Position numbers and translations under genes: made by a program. Source: a virus. From it: a stretch of DNA of 32,390 nt. Of this stretch, positions 15,872-23,738 are shown in pieces. Positions within the stretch are counted from its first letter, which is position 1, and the number at the start of each line of letters is the position of its first letter. The notes below the pieces were generated by a model. It was not told where the DNA came from. It saw only the letters and a list, made by a program, of their open reading frames with translations, and made no database searches. The stretch spans positions 1 through 32,390 of IMG/VR virus record IMGVR_UViG_3300042691_031213; one strand, written 5' to 3'.

Positions 15872-16113
15872 TGGAACAACAAATGAATCAATTACCGCCG
15901 AATTTTAATTTAAATGACGCGAGAGATATGGATTGTGAATGTGGTGGAAAAATCTTCTTACCAGGTTACAGATTTAAAAAAATTAGTAGATTATTAACTG
16001 GTGCACCAAAAGATTCGGTTATGCCAATTGAATTGTATGTGTGTGCAAGTTGTGGTAAACCATTGAATGAATTATTACCACAAGAATTGCAAGAAACTAA
16101 AATAGTAGGATAA
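15871..16113 (+). CDS. Zinc-ribbon-like small protein between clamp loader genes
   Basis: An 80-residue protein with two cysteine pairs, Cys22-x-Cys24 (DCECGGKIFL) and Cys58-x2-Cys61 (YVCASCGKPL), forming a probable zinc ribbon. Between them FKKISRLLTG (35-44) is basic and may touch nucleic acid or protein. The N-terminal ~20 residues look flexible. One-base TAATG overlaps with both the gp44-like and gp62-like genes point to coupled translation and perhaps a place in, or near, the clamp loader. I do not know a characterised homologue. Confidence 0.7.
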   Translation: MEQQMNQLPPNFNLNDARDMDCECGGKIFLPGYRFKKISRLLTGAPKDSVMPIELYVCASCGKPLNELLPQELQETKIVG

Positions 16114-16565
16114 TGGCTGCAAAAAAGTTATTTGACCATTTAAACGCAATAACTGCAGAACAAGACCCAAAGTATTTTGAAAAACTTTCAGAAGAGGATT
16201 TAAAATCATGGAGTAATTTTATGATTAATAGGTTTCTTTCAATGAAACCAGAATGGGTTGAATTGATTGCAACCCTTTTGCCTTTAACACAAACTTTACA
16301 ACCAAAAGAAATGTATAAGTTGTATATTAGTGTAATACCAAAAGGAAAGTATTTTCTCAAATATGTAAAGGGTAAATCTGCAGATAAGTACGAAGATTTT
16401 TTAGTTGATTTAATTAAAACAGATTTTCAATGTTCTGAAAAAGAAGCATTGGAGTATATAGAAGTTCTTTACTCAACACGAGAAGGTAGAGAAAATATAA
16501 AATACATTTGTGAAAAATATGGTACTGATAAAAAACAAATAACTAAATTGAAATTAAAAATTTGA
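16113..16565 (+). CDS. 62: Clamp loader small subunit (T4 gp62-like)
   Basis: A 150-residue protein assigned mainly by position next to the gp44-like ATPase and by gp62-like features: KLFDHLNAI at the start, SWSNFMINRFLSM (32-44), a leucine-rich helix, and MYKLYISVIPKGKYFLKYVK (about 72-91), resembling the conserved 'pK-x-flkyiK' block of T4-like small subunits. The C-terminal ~40 residues form a basic helical tail. In T4 one gp62 joins four gp44 subunits and helps open the clamp. It is shorter than T4 gp62 (187). No ATPase motif is present, as expected. Confidence 0.72.
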   Translation: MAAKKLFDHLNAITAEQDPKYFEKLSEEDLKSWSNFMINRFLSMKPEWVELIATLLPLTQTLQPKEMYKLYISVIPKGKYFLKYVKGKSADKYEDFLVDLIKTDFQCSEKEALEYIEVLYSTREGRENIKYICEKYGTDKKQITKLKLKI

Positions 16566-16592
16566 TAAATACAAAAAATTTAGTTATATTAG
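16561..16592 (+). promoter_or_regulatory. Bacteroidota-type promoter TTTG-N20-TATATTAG (site 3)
   Basis: TTTG (16561-16564, overlapping the end of the gp62-like gene) and TATATTAG (16585-16592) are 20 bases apart. ATG 16597 follows after four bases, again predicting a leaderless message. No other equally good promoter was found between here and the end of the window, so it may drive the nuclease gene and much of the glycan locus. Confidence 0.7.
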
Positions 16593-16596
16593 TTAT

Positions 16597-17481
16597 ATGG
16601 CAAGAGTATCATTTTCACAATATAGTATGTGGCATAGTTGCCCGCATCAATACAAATTAAGTTACATAGAAGGATTATCAGAATCCAGTTCAAACATCCA
16701 TAGTATCTTCGGAACAGCGATGCACGAAACTCTACAAAATTATTTAGAGAAGTGTTTAAGAATATCAAAGTCACAAGCTGATAAAATGATTGACTTAAAA
16801 GATTATCTAAAAGAAAGAATGAGAGATGCGTATTTAAAAGAAACCGGTGGAGAAATCGGAAATACTACCATATGTACTAAAGAAGAAATGGTAGAATTTT
16901 TAGAAGATGGGAATGTATTATTAGATTGGTTTCAAAAACCCAAAAATTTTAATAAATTTTTTTCATTGAAACATGATGAGTTAGTAGCAATTGAACAACC
17001 TATTAACACAAAGATTGCAGAAAATGTAAACTTCATGGGATTCATAGATTTGATTATCAGAGATACATTTACAGGCAAGTACAAAATTATAGATTTTAAA
17101 ACATCTACTAGAGGCTGGAGTAAATATCAAAAATCGGATCCTGTTAAAAATGCACAAATTCTTTTATACAAAAAATTCTATGCAGAGTTATTAAGTATTT
17201 CCGAAGATATGATTGATGTAGAATTTATCATATTGAAAAGAAAAGTAGAAGTTAGAGAAGATATTCCAACACATAGAATGAGTAAACATATACCCGCAAA
17301 TGGTAAAGTGTCTGTAAATAAGGCCTGGAAGGGTTTTACAGAGTTTGTAGAGAGTGTGTTTGACAAAGATGGTAATTATAGAAAGGATGTTGAATATCCT
17401 AAAAATGCAACGAAATTATGTGAATGGTGTGAATTTCACCATAGAGGATTGTGTGATAGAGGATTAAAAAATTTAGATTAA
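16597..17481 (+). CDS. PD-(D/E)XK nuclease, RecB/Cas4-like, with probable 4Fe-4S cluster
   Basis: A 294-residue nuclease of the RecB/Cas4 type. The N-terminal SFSQYSMWHSCPHQYKL is typical, FGTAMHE carries the family histidine (His43), GFIDL provides Asp151, and IIDFKTS the core Asp166/Lys168; Gln187 in AQILLYKKFY is motif IV. Cys15 together with Cys275, Cys278 and Cys286 (LCEWCEF then LC) reproduces the one-plus-three cysteine layout of the 'iron-staple' 4Fe-4S cluster of Cas4/AddB nucleases. It would act as an exonuclease in recombination, end processing or host DNA breakdown. It has its own promoter and follows the clamp loader genes. Confidence 0.88.
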   Translation: MARVSFSQYSMWHSCPHQYKLSYIEGLSESSSNIHSIFGTAMHETLQNYLEKCLRISKSQADKMIDLKDYLKERMRDAYLKETGGEIGNTTICTKEEMVEFLEDGNVLLDWFQKPKNFNKFFSLKHDELVAIEQPINTKIAENVNFMGFIDLIIRDTFTGKYKIIDFKTSTRGWSKYQKSDPVKNAQILLYKKFYAELLSISEDMIDVEFIILKRKVEVREDIPTHRMSKHIPANGKVSVNKAWKGFTEFVESVFDKDGNYRKDVEYPKNATKLCEWCEFHHRGLCDRGLKNLD

Positions 17482-17506
17482 AACATATATATTTTAAAAA
17501 TAAGTT

Positions 17507-18886
17507 ATGGCAAAAAAGAAGATTCTGTTACTTTCAGATGATTTAAGAATGGCAAGTGGTATTGCCAATGTTTCCAAACAATTAGTATTGGGAACAGTTG
17601 ATAAATACGATTGGGTTCAATTAGGAGCCGCAATCAAACATCCAGAAGCCGGTAAGGTTATGGATTTAAATGAAGATGTTCGTAAGAGAACAGGCGTTGC
17701 AGATGCAAATGTAAAAATTTATCCATTTGATGGTTATGGTAATCCTGATGTCATTAGACAACTACTTATGGTAGAGAAACCTGATGCTATCCTACACTTT
17801 ACTGACCCACGTTATTGGATTTGGTTATATGAAATGGCACATGAGATTCGCCAATCAGTACCCCTTTTCTTTTATCACATTTGGGATGATTTGCCAGACC
17901 CAAAATACAATAGAGATTACTATGAAAGTTGTGATTGGATTGGAACTATTTCAAAACAAACTTATGGTATTACTAAAAGAGTTTGGAGTTGGGATAAAGA
18001 AAAACATTGGACTAAACCCGAAGATTGGCAAGTAAGTTATGTACCACACGGTATTAATTCCGAAGATTATAAACCGATTGATGTTCCTGAAGATTTTAAG
18101 AAAAGTATTTTTGGTGATAAAGATTATGAATTTGTTCTCTATTGGTCAAATAGAAATATTCGCAGAAAACAACCAATTGATGCAATGCTTGCTTTTGAAG
18201 AGTTTAGACAAACATTGAGACCGGAACAAAGAGATAAAGTTTGTATGTTGATGCACACATCGCCGGTTGATGAAAATGGAACGGATTTACCAAAGGTAGC
18301 AGAACATTTGATGCCAGAAGCAAATATTATTTTTGCACCAAATAGATACACAGAAATAGAATTAAACTATCTTTATAATTTAGCAGATGTAACAATTAAT
18401 GTTGCATCAAACGAAGGATTTGGATTGGCAACCGCAGAATCAGTTATGGCTGGTACACCAATCATTGTAAACGTAACTGGTGGATTGCAAGACCAATGTG
18501 GATTTAGAGTTAAAGGAAGTGGAAAATTACTAACTGCTGAAGATTATGTGGAGATTGGTTCATTACATGATAGATACAAAAAGAATACTCATGTTTGGGG
18601 AGATTGGGTAACGCCTATTTGGCCGGTTCGTTCAACAACAGGTTCGGTTCCTACTCCATATATCTTTGATGATAGAATTGATTTTCAGGATGTAGCACCT
18701 TTACTTCGTTATTGGTATGATATGGGTAGAGAAGCTAGAAAAGAAGCAGGACTTAAAGGTAGAAAATGGATGTTAGGAGAAGGAAATTTAAGTAGAGAGT
18801 ATATGTGTCAATCTTTAGTAGAAGGTATGGAAGGCGCATTTGAAAATTGGAAACCTATTAAAAAATATCAATTAGTTACAATATGA
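17507..18886 (+). CDS. Glycosyltransferase, GT4-like (GT-B fold)
   Basis: A 459-residue GT-B glycosyltransferase and the first gene of the glycan locus. The C-terminal donor-binding domain contains NRYTEIELNYLYNLADV (279-295) and the retaining-GT E(x7)E motif EGFGLATAE (Glu303, Glu311), followed by AGTPIIVNVTGG. The N-terminal acceptor domain begins KKILLLSDD. It would transfer a sugar from a nucleotide donor in the cytoplasm; donor and acceptor are unknown. It starts 25 bases after the nuclease gene, with TATATTTT (17488-17495) in the gap but no TTTG at the proper distance, so read-through from the promoter at 16561 is likelier. It overlaps the next GT by ATGA. Confidence 0.88.
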   Translation: MAKKKILLLSDDLRMASGIANVSKQLVLGTVDKYDWVQLGAAIKHPEAGKVMDLNEDVRKRTGVADANVKIYPFDGYGNPDVIRQLLMVEKPDAILHFTDPRYWIWLYEMAHEIRQSVPLFFYHIWDDLPDPKYNRDYYESCDWIGTISKQTYGITKRVWSWDKEKHWTKPEDWQVSYVPHGINSEDYKPIDVPEDFKKSIFGDKDYEFVLYWSNRNIRRKQPIDAMLAFEEFRQTLRPEQRDKVCMLMHTSPVDENGTDLPKVAEHLMPEANIIFAPNRYTEIELNYLYNLADVTINVASNEGFGLATAESVMAGTPIIVNVTGGLQDQCGFRVKGSGKLLTAEDYVEIGSLHDRYKKNTHVWGDWVTPIWPVRSTTGSVPTPYIFDDRIDFQDVAPLLRYWYDMGREARKEAGLKGRKWMLGEGNLSREYMCQSLVEGMEGAFENWKPIKKYQLVTI

Positions 18887-20151
18887 AACCAACATTAGTA
18901 TTTCAAGCACCAATTGCAACAAGAAGTGGATATGGTGACCACGCGAGAGATTTGTTGCATTCATTATATAAGTTAGATAAATTTGATATCAAAGTAATCA
19001 GTACTCGTTGGGGTAATACTCCAATGGATGCTCTAAACTATTCGGATGATTTTCATAAATGGATTATAGAAAATATAATACCATCAATTCAACAAAAGCC
19101 CGATGTTTATATGCAAGTTACTGTTCCAAATGAGTTTCAAGCATTGGGACATTATAATATCGGAATTACAGCTGGTATTGAAACCACAGCATGTGCATTG
19201 GATTGGATACATGGGTGTAATAGAATGGATTTAATTATCACGCCGTCCGAACATGCGAAAGTAAGTTTAGTTGGAACAATCTATAATGAAGCAAATCAAC
19301 AAACCGGTCAATTAATTAAACAACATAAAATACAAAAACCAGTTGAAGTTCTTTTTGAAGGATTCAATGAAAATGATTTCGCAACTAATGAAATTAAACA
19401 TATTTCTGAATTAGATGCCGTTAAAGAAGATTTTGCATTCCTATTCGTAGGCCATTGGTTAAAGGGTGATTTGGGAGAGGATAGAAAGAATGTAGGTATG
19501 ATGATTAAAACATTTGCAATGGCTTTTAAAGATGAAAAAATTAAACCAGCATTGATTCTTAAAACATCATCTGCAACATTTAGTGTATTGGATAGAGAAG
19601 GAATTATATCTAAAATAAAATTTGCATTAGGTAAAGATTATGGAAAAGTTCCTGTATATTTGATACATGGTGATATGAGTGCATCTGAATTAAATGGTTT
19701 GTATGAACACCCAAAGGTAAAAGCAATGTTGAATTTCACAAAGGGTGAAGGATTTGGCAGACCTTTATTAGAATTTAGTTTGACAGGTAAACCTGTAATC
19801 GTTTCTAATTGGAGTGGTCATTTGGATTTCTTAAAAAGTGGAGCGGTATTATTGGATGGTGAATTAAAAGCCGTACATGAATCAGCTGCTGACCAATTCC
19901 TATTAAAAGAATCACAATGGTTTAATGTAAATATTTCTAAAGCATTACAAAGTATTAAAGATGTTTATAAGAATTATGATAAATACAAAGTAGCAGCATT
20001 CCAATTGGGCAAACAAAACAAACAAAACTTTAGTTTAGAAAAAATGACTAAATTGTTTGATAATATTTTAAATCAGTATGGTATTTATAGTAAAGTACAA
20101 CCAAAGTTTCAGCAATTACAATTACCTAAATTAAAAATGTTGAATAAATAA
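18883..20151 (+). CDS. Glycosyltransferase, GT4-like (GT-B fold)
   Basis: A 422-residue second GT-B enzyme, coupled to the first by an ATGA overlap. The retaining E(x7)E motif is EGFGRPLLE (Glu289, Glu297), followed by TGKPVIVSNWSGHLDFL, the usual donor-site segment. The N-terminal domain includes RSGYGDHARDL (14-24), as in GT4 enzymes, and ITAGIETTACALDW (95-108). The two adjacent GT4 genes probably add successive sugars to the same acceptor. The gene ends with a TAATG overlap with the following unknown gene. Confidence 0.88.
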   Translation: MKPTLVFQAPIATRSGYGDHARDLLHSLYKLDKFDIKVISTRWGNTPMDALNYSDDFHKWIIENIIPSIQQKPDVYMQVTVPNEFQALGHYNIGITAGIETTACALDWIHGCNRMDLIITPSEHAKVSLVGTIYNEANQQTGQLIKQHKIQKPVEVLFEGFNENDFATNEIKHISELDAVKEDFAFLFVGHWLKGDLGEDRKNVGMMIKTFAMAFKDEKIKPALILKTSSATFSVLDREGIISKIKFALGKDYGKVPVYLIHGDMSASELNGLYEHPKVKAMLNFTKGEGFGRPLLEFSLTGKPVIVSNWSGHLDFLKSGAVLLDGELKAVHESAADQFLLKESQWFNVNISKALQSIKDVYKNYDKYKVAAFQLGKQNKQNFSLEKMTKLFDNILNQYGIYSKVQPKFQQLQLPKLKMLNK

Positions 20152-20624
20152 TGAGTAATTTTAATCCCATATATCGTAAATTTGTAGATGATAGAAATGT
20201 AATATCCGCTAACAAAATGTCTAGAGGTAAATTCTATCTTATAAAAGAGTATGAGTATGTGGATGGTGAAAAGGGTAGATTTAGTGAAACTACAGCTCCT
20301 ATTGTTTTTACTTTATTCGTTTCAAAAGCAAAAGATATAATACATTGTATAAAAGTATCAAATGTAAATCCAAATCTAATTAAAAGATTCTTTGGAAAAT
20401 TTGTAAATGAAGATACTGAAAGGTTGCAGATGAGAGGAAATGCAAAACAAATATATTCAAAAACTATAAGTAAAATGCCAGCAATTACAGATGATTCATA
20501 TAGAACATATAAAATGAGTGGTTTAAGAAAAGTAATTGAATTAAATATGGATGTAAATCAAATTACACCTAAAAATAAAAACGTAATTGGAATAGATACA
20601 AAATCACAAAAAAGAAACGTATAA
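20151..20624 (+). CDS. Conserved-looking phage protein of unknown function
   Basis: A 157-residue basic protein I cannot place in a family. It contains SRGKFYLIKEYEYVDGEKG (24-42), ending just before RFSETTAPIVFTLFVSKAKD, and a later LIKRFFGKFVNEDTERLQM. It looks like a single compact alpha/beta domain without signal peptide or membrane segment. It has a one-base TAATG overlap with the upstream glycosyltransferase and lies six bases before an SGNH gene. Its codon use looks like the core phage genes rather than the most AT-rich glycan genes. It could be a structural or DNA-associated phage protein sitting within the glycan locus. Confidence 0.7.
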   Translation: MSNFNPIYRKFVDDRNVISANKMSRGKFYLIKEYEYVDGEKGRFSETTAPIVFTLFVSKAKDIIHCIKVSNVNPNLIKRFFGKFVNEDTERLQMRGNAKQIYSKTISKMPAITDDSYRTYKMSGLRKVIELNMDVNQITPKNKNVIGIDTKSQKRNV

Positions 20625-20630
20625 TAAGTT

Positions 20631-21287
20631 ATGAATTCAGTTTGGACTTTTGGAGACTCTATGACAGCTCCGATAGGCGGTGACGGCCCGTATACAGAAT
20701 GGTTAGGAAAATCGGCAAAAACACATTGTAATTTTGTTGCTGAATATTTTGGTTTTACACCGATAAATAAAGGTGTATCAGGATCATCACCAAATCAAAT
20801 ATTTGATGATTTTATGGCAAATCATACAGATATAAAATCAGGAGATATAGTTACATTCGGATGGTCGCCTATAATGCGATATAGAATTGCTCGTAAAAAC
20901 GATCATGGTATGGTTTGGCAACAGTTTTGGGCAACATCCTTTAAGGGTGGTGTAGAAAAAGCATGTGTAGATGGAACTTATATAACAGAAGAAGTTGCAC
21001 AGCACATTATTTTAAACCGATATGAATTTAAATATTTTTATAGTGAAGAAGTAAATAGATGGATATCGTTTATAAAAGAGTGGGCAAAATTAAAAGGAGT
21101 AAAAGTGGTAAATTGGACTTGGTGTGATTCCAATTTTGGTGGAGCTCATAGTATTAATGTTGATATCCCAATTCGTACGAGAACGGATATGTCAATGGAA
21201 ACAAATAATGTCGTAAAAGATGGGCACTATGGTGAAGTTGGGCACAAAGAATTAGCAAAAGAAATTATTGAATTTTTAAATAAATAG
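20631..21287 (+). CDS. SGNH/GDSL-like hydrolase
   Basis: A 218-residue SGNH hydrolase with a classic block I WTFGDSMTAP (4-13, nucleophile Ser10), a glycine-rich block NKGVSGSSPNQIF, a TFGWSPIMRYR segment, and a C-terminal KDGHYGEVGHKEL giving Asp197 and His199 for the triad. It would cleave, or transfer, acyl groups, for example sugar O-acetyl groups, in keeping with the surrounding glycosyltransferases. No signal peptide is seen, so action is cytoplasmic or on virion components. It is the third SGNH-type gene in the window and the only one with the canonical GDS. Confidence 0.82.
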   Translation: MNSVWTFGDSMTAPIGGDGPYTEWLGKSAKTHCNFVAEYFGFTPINKGVSGSSPNQIFDDFMANHTDIKSGDIVTFGWSPIMRYRIARKNDHGMVWQQFWATSFKGGVEKACVDGTYITEEVAQHIILNRYEFKYFYSEEVNRWISFIKEWAKLKGVKVVNWTWCDSNFGGAHSINVDIPIRTRTDMSMETNNVVKDGHYGEVGHKELAKEIIEFLNK

Positions 21288-21289
21288 TT

Positions 21290-21574
21290 ATGACATCAAA
21301 AGAATTTGTTATTTGGTTAAAGGGATTTTCAAAAGCAGCAAACTCATATAATATTACACCAGCACAATGGGATGAAATACAGGAAGAATTAGAAAAAGTT
21401 AGTGATGAATTTAAACCAATGGGTGTAGCAATTGGAAGTGGTGGATTTGGAACGACTACACCTGGATTTGCAGTTACAACTACTCCAGGTTATGGTTCTA
21501 TTTCATATAACCCATCTACATCAACTACATATGATTATCCAAGTGGAAGTGCTTGGCATTATACAAATAGTTAA
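21290..21574 (+). CDS. Small phage protein with Gly/Thr/Tyr-rich tail
   Basis: A 94-residue protein. The N-terminal part, KEFVIWLKGFSKAANSYNIT then PAQWDEIQEELEKV, matches a small helical family frequent in tailed phages whose function is unknown to me. From residue ~48 the sequence turns into low-complexity Gly, Thr, Ser, Tyr and Pro with imperfect repeats (GFGTTTPGFAVTTTPGYG). Such tails are flexible and could be glycosylation targets or adhesive; that is inference. It follows the SGNH gene after two bases and precedes a GT2 gene by one base. Confidence 0.65.
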   Translation: MTSKEFVIWLKGFSKAANSYNITPAQWDEIQEELEKVSDEFKPMGVAIGSGGFGTTTPGFAVTTTPGYGSISYNPSTSTTYDYPSGSAWHYTNS

Positions 21575-21575
21575 T

Positions 21576-22199
21576 ATGAAATTAAGTTACGCAATAACGG
21601 CTTGTAATGAGCATGAAGAAATTATTCGTTTAGTCACACAATTACTAAACTACAAAGGAGAAAATTCAGAAATTGTAGTTCTATTAGATACTCCAAAGGC
21701 ACCAACTGAAATGTTAGAGTATTTAGAATTACAAGCAAATGCTGACCATATTACTCTAATTGAATCTGAATTTGATAATGATTTTGCACAATGGAAAAAT
21801 CTATTAAATTCACAATGTAAAGGTGAGTGGATATTTCAATTAGATGCGGATGAGTATCTTACTCCAGATTTGATTGATAATTTAGAAGATATTTTAGATA
21901 ACAATGGTGATAAAGATATGATAGTTATTCCTCGTATCAATACCGTTGAAGGATTAACACAATCACATATTCAAAAATGGGGATGGAACGTAAATGAAAA
22001 AGGTTGGGTAAATTTTCCAGATGTACAAACACGTATCTACAAAAATTCAGATAAAATAGGATGGAGTGGTAAAGTACATGAAAGAATTGTAGGATTTCAA
22101 AACTATACGGCATTTCCTGCAGAAGAAATATATTGTATTTTACATCCTAAAACAATTGATAGACAAGAAAAACAAAATGATTATTACGAAACTTTATAA
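21576..22199 (+). CDS. Family 2 glycosyltransferase (GT-A fold)
   Basis: A 207-residue GT2 enzyme. It begins KLSYAITACNEHEEIIRLV, the usual nucleotide-binding start, and WIFQLDADEYL (85-95) contains the metal-binding DxD (Asp90, Asp92). GWSGKVHERIVGF near the C-terminus is typical of lipopolysaccharide-core GT2 relatives (WaaE-like). The frame is open further upstream, but ATG 21576 follows the stop codon of the previous gene by one base and gives the proper N-terminus. It ends with a TAATG overlap with the next gene. Confidence 0.85.
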   Translation: MKLSYAITACNEHEEIIRLVTQLLNYKGENSEIVVLLDTPKAPTEMLEYLELQANADHITLIESEFDNDFAQWKNLLNSQCKGEWIFQLDADEYLTPDLIDNLEDILDNNGDKDMIVIPRINTVEGLTQSHIQKWGWNVNEKGWVNFPDVQTRIYKNSDKIGWSGKVHERIVGFQNYTAFPAEEIYCILHPKTIDRQEKQNDYYETL

Positions 22200-22861
22200 T
22201 GGTACATGTTTATTATCACATATACGCAGTTGATGGTGTAGAATCTATAATCGATGAACAAATTGGTTTAATTAAAAAACAATTCGATTTCCCATATAAA
22301 TTAAATATTGGAATTTCTATAGCAAATGAAAATATATCATCTAGAAATATTATAGAAAAAATTTATAACTATAATAATCCGAATTACAAAATAGTTGATA
22401 TTAGATGTAAAGGACATGAATTTGTTACATTGGATTTGATAATGAATGATAGAGAATCATTTTCAGATAACGACTACATTTTATATTTTCACACAAAGGG
22501 TGCATCAAAACAAAAAGAAGCAATATATGAAAATGTGGTATCATGGAGAAAAATGATGCAATACTTTTTAATTGAAAAACATAAAAGTGTTTTTAGAATT
22601 TTTGATAATACAGAATTCAACACATACGGAGTTTTACTAAATCAAATACATAATTTTAAACTACACTATTCTGGTAATTTTTGGTGGTCAAAAGCATCAT
22701 ATATTAAAACAATTGATTTAGACGGAATTAAAGCAAATAGAAGTGCAGCTGAAGTTAATTTTATCCAAAACGGAATAGACTGGAATCCATATTCACCATA
22801 TAATAATGATGTATTAAATAACTATGAGGTAAAGTTTAAAAGAGAAGAATATGCAAAATAA
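22199..22861 (+). CDS. Glycosyltransferase-like protein (YFHTKG / WWSK family), copy A
   Basis: A 220-residue protein that shares two strong blocks with the protein encoded at 29915: YILYFHTKGAS (93-103) and HYSGNFWWSKASYIKT (156-171), plus a Glu in AEVNFI (184-189). The blocks and the glycan setting suggest a small GT-A-like transferase, but I see no clear DxD and call it only glycosyltransferase-like. It is coupled at both ends: TAATG from the GT2 gene and an 11-base overlap with the next. Confidence 0.65.
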   Translation: MVHVYYHIYAVDGVESIIDEQIGLIKKQFDFPYKLNIGISIANENISSRNIIEKIYNYNNPNYKIVDIRCKGHEFVTLDLIMNDRESFSDNDYILYFHTKGASKQKEAIYENVVSWRKMMQYFLIEKHKSVFRIFDNTEFNTYGVLLNQIHNFKLHYSGNFWWSKASYIKTIDLDGIKANRSAAEVNFIQNGIDWNPYSPYNNDVLNNYEVKFKREEYAK

Positions 22862-23738
22862 AATAACATTTATATACGATTATAAAGATGGTGAAGTATG
22901 GTCAACACCAATGTCTTTAATTAATGAATTTAAAAAAAGAAATTGGATTGTCGATATAATCAAAACAAATGATACTGATTTAAAGAATTGGATAGATTCC
23001 AAACCAAAAACGGATATTGTATTGTTTATGGATTGGGGTAGATTTGATTCGCAATATTTAAATAAAGATTTAGTTCCTGCATTTTGGATACAAGAAAGTG
23101 GAGATGACCCGCAAAACTTTGAAAGAAATTACCCAAAAGCAAATAGATTTCATTTAACAATTACACCTGCAGCAAATTCATACGAAGAATATAAAAGTAG
23201 AGGAATAAATACATTGTGGATTACGCATTGGGCAGATACAGCAGTTCAGTTTCCAATGAATGTAGAACCACAATATGTGGGGGTTACAACTAGAGGACCT
23301 GGTGGCTCTCAATTTCTTGATTATCTTACAAATTGGGCAGAAGGAGTAATTGGTAATAGGAATGGAATGGAGGCAAACGAGCATACGGAATTTATTAATA
23401 GTGGTTTGATGGTTATTCAAAATAGTCGTTGGAAAGAAGTGACTCGTAGATTATTTGAAGGAATGGCATGTGGAAAATTAGTAATAACAGACCGTTTACC
23501 CGAAGAAGCAAGATTGAATGAATTATTTATAGAGGGTGAGGAAATCATTTTATATAATGATATGTTTGATTGTATTGAAAAAATAAACTATTACAATGAG
23601 AATGAGCAGGAAAGGGAGAGGATAGCATTTAATGGAATGCAAAAAGTATTAAACAATTATACACAAATTCAAGTAGTAGACAAATTAATAAAAGAACATG
23701 AAAGTTTTAATAACAGGAGTAGCGGGTTTGTTGGGTAG
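22851..23738 (+). CDS. Glycosyltransferase, CgeB-like
   Basis: A 295-residue GT-B-like protein resembling the CgeB/YkvP group. The C-terminal segment has RLFEGMACGKLVITDRLPEE (200-219), the donor-site signature, and an acidic EGEEIILYNDM segment where sugar-nucleotide contacts are expected. The N-terminal domain, beginning ITFIYDYKDGEVWSTP, would hold the acceptor. It is shorter than typical two-domain CgeB proteins. Its 3' end overlaps the epimerase gene by 41 bases, the largest overlap in the window, which suggests tight co-expression. Confidence 0.78.
   Translation: MQNKITFIYDYKDGEVWSTPMSLINEFKKRNWIVDIIKTNDTDLKNWIDSKPKTDIVLFMDWGRFDSQYLNKDLVPAFWIQESGDDPQNFERNYPKANRFHLTITPAANSYEEYKSRGINTLWITHWADTAVQFPMNVEPQYVGVTTRGPGGSQFLDYLTNWAEGVIGNRNGMEANEHTEFINSGLMVIQNSRWKEVTRRLFEGMACGKLVITDRLPEEARLNELFIEGEEIILYNDMFDCIEKINYYNENEQERERIAFNGMQKVLNNYTQIQVVDKLIKEHESFNNRSSGFVG

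Noticed and set aside
16323-16330. TATATTAG inside the gp62-like gene as a promoter
   Set aside because: No TTTG lies 20 bases upstream (the sequence there is CAAC) and no gene starts just after it; the same holds for the copies at 1979, 24348 and 26619.
21432-21575. N-terminal extension of the GT2 gene at 21576
   Set aside because: The extension is an alternate-frame reading of the low-complexity tail of the upstream gene; the GT2 fold starts at ATG 21576.
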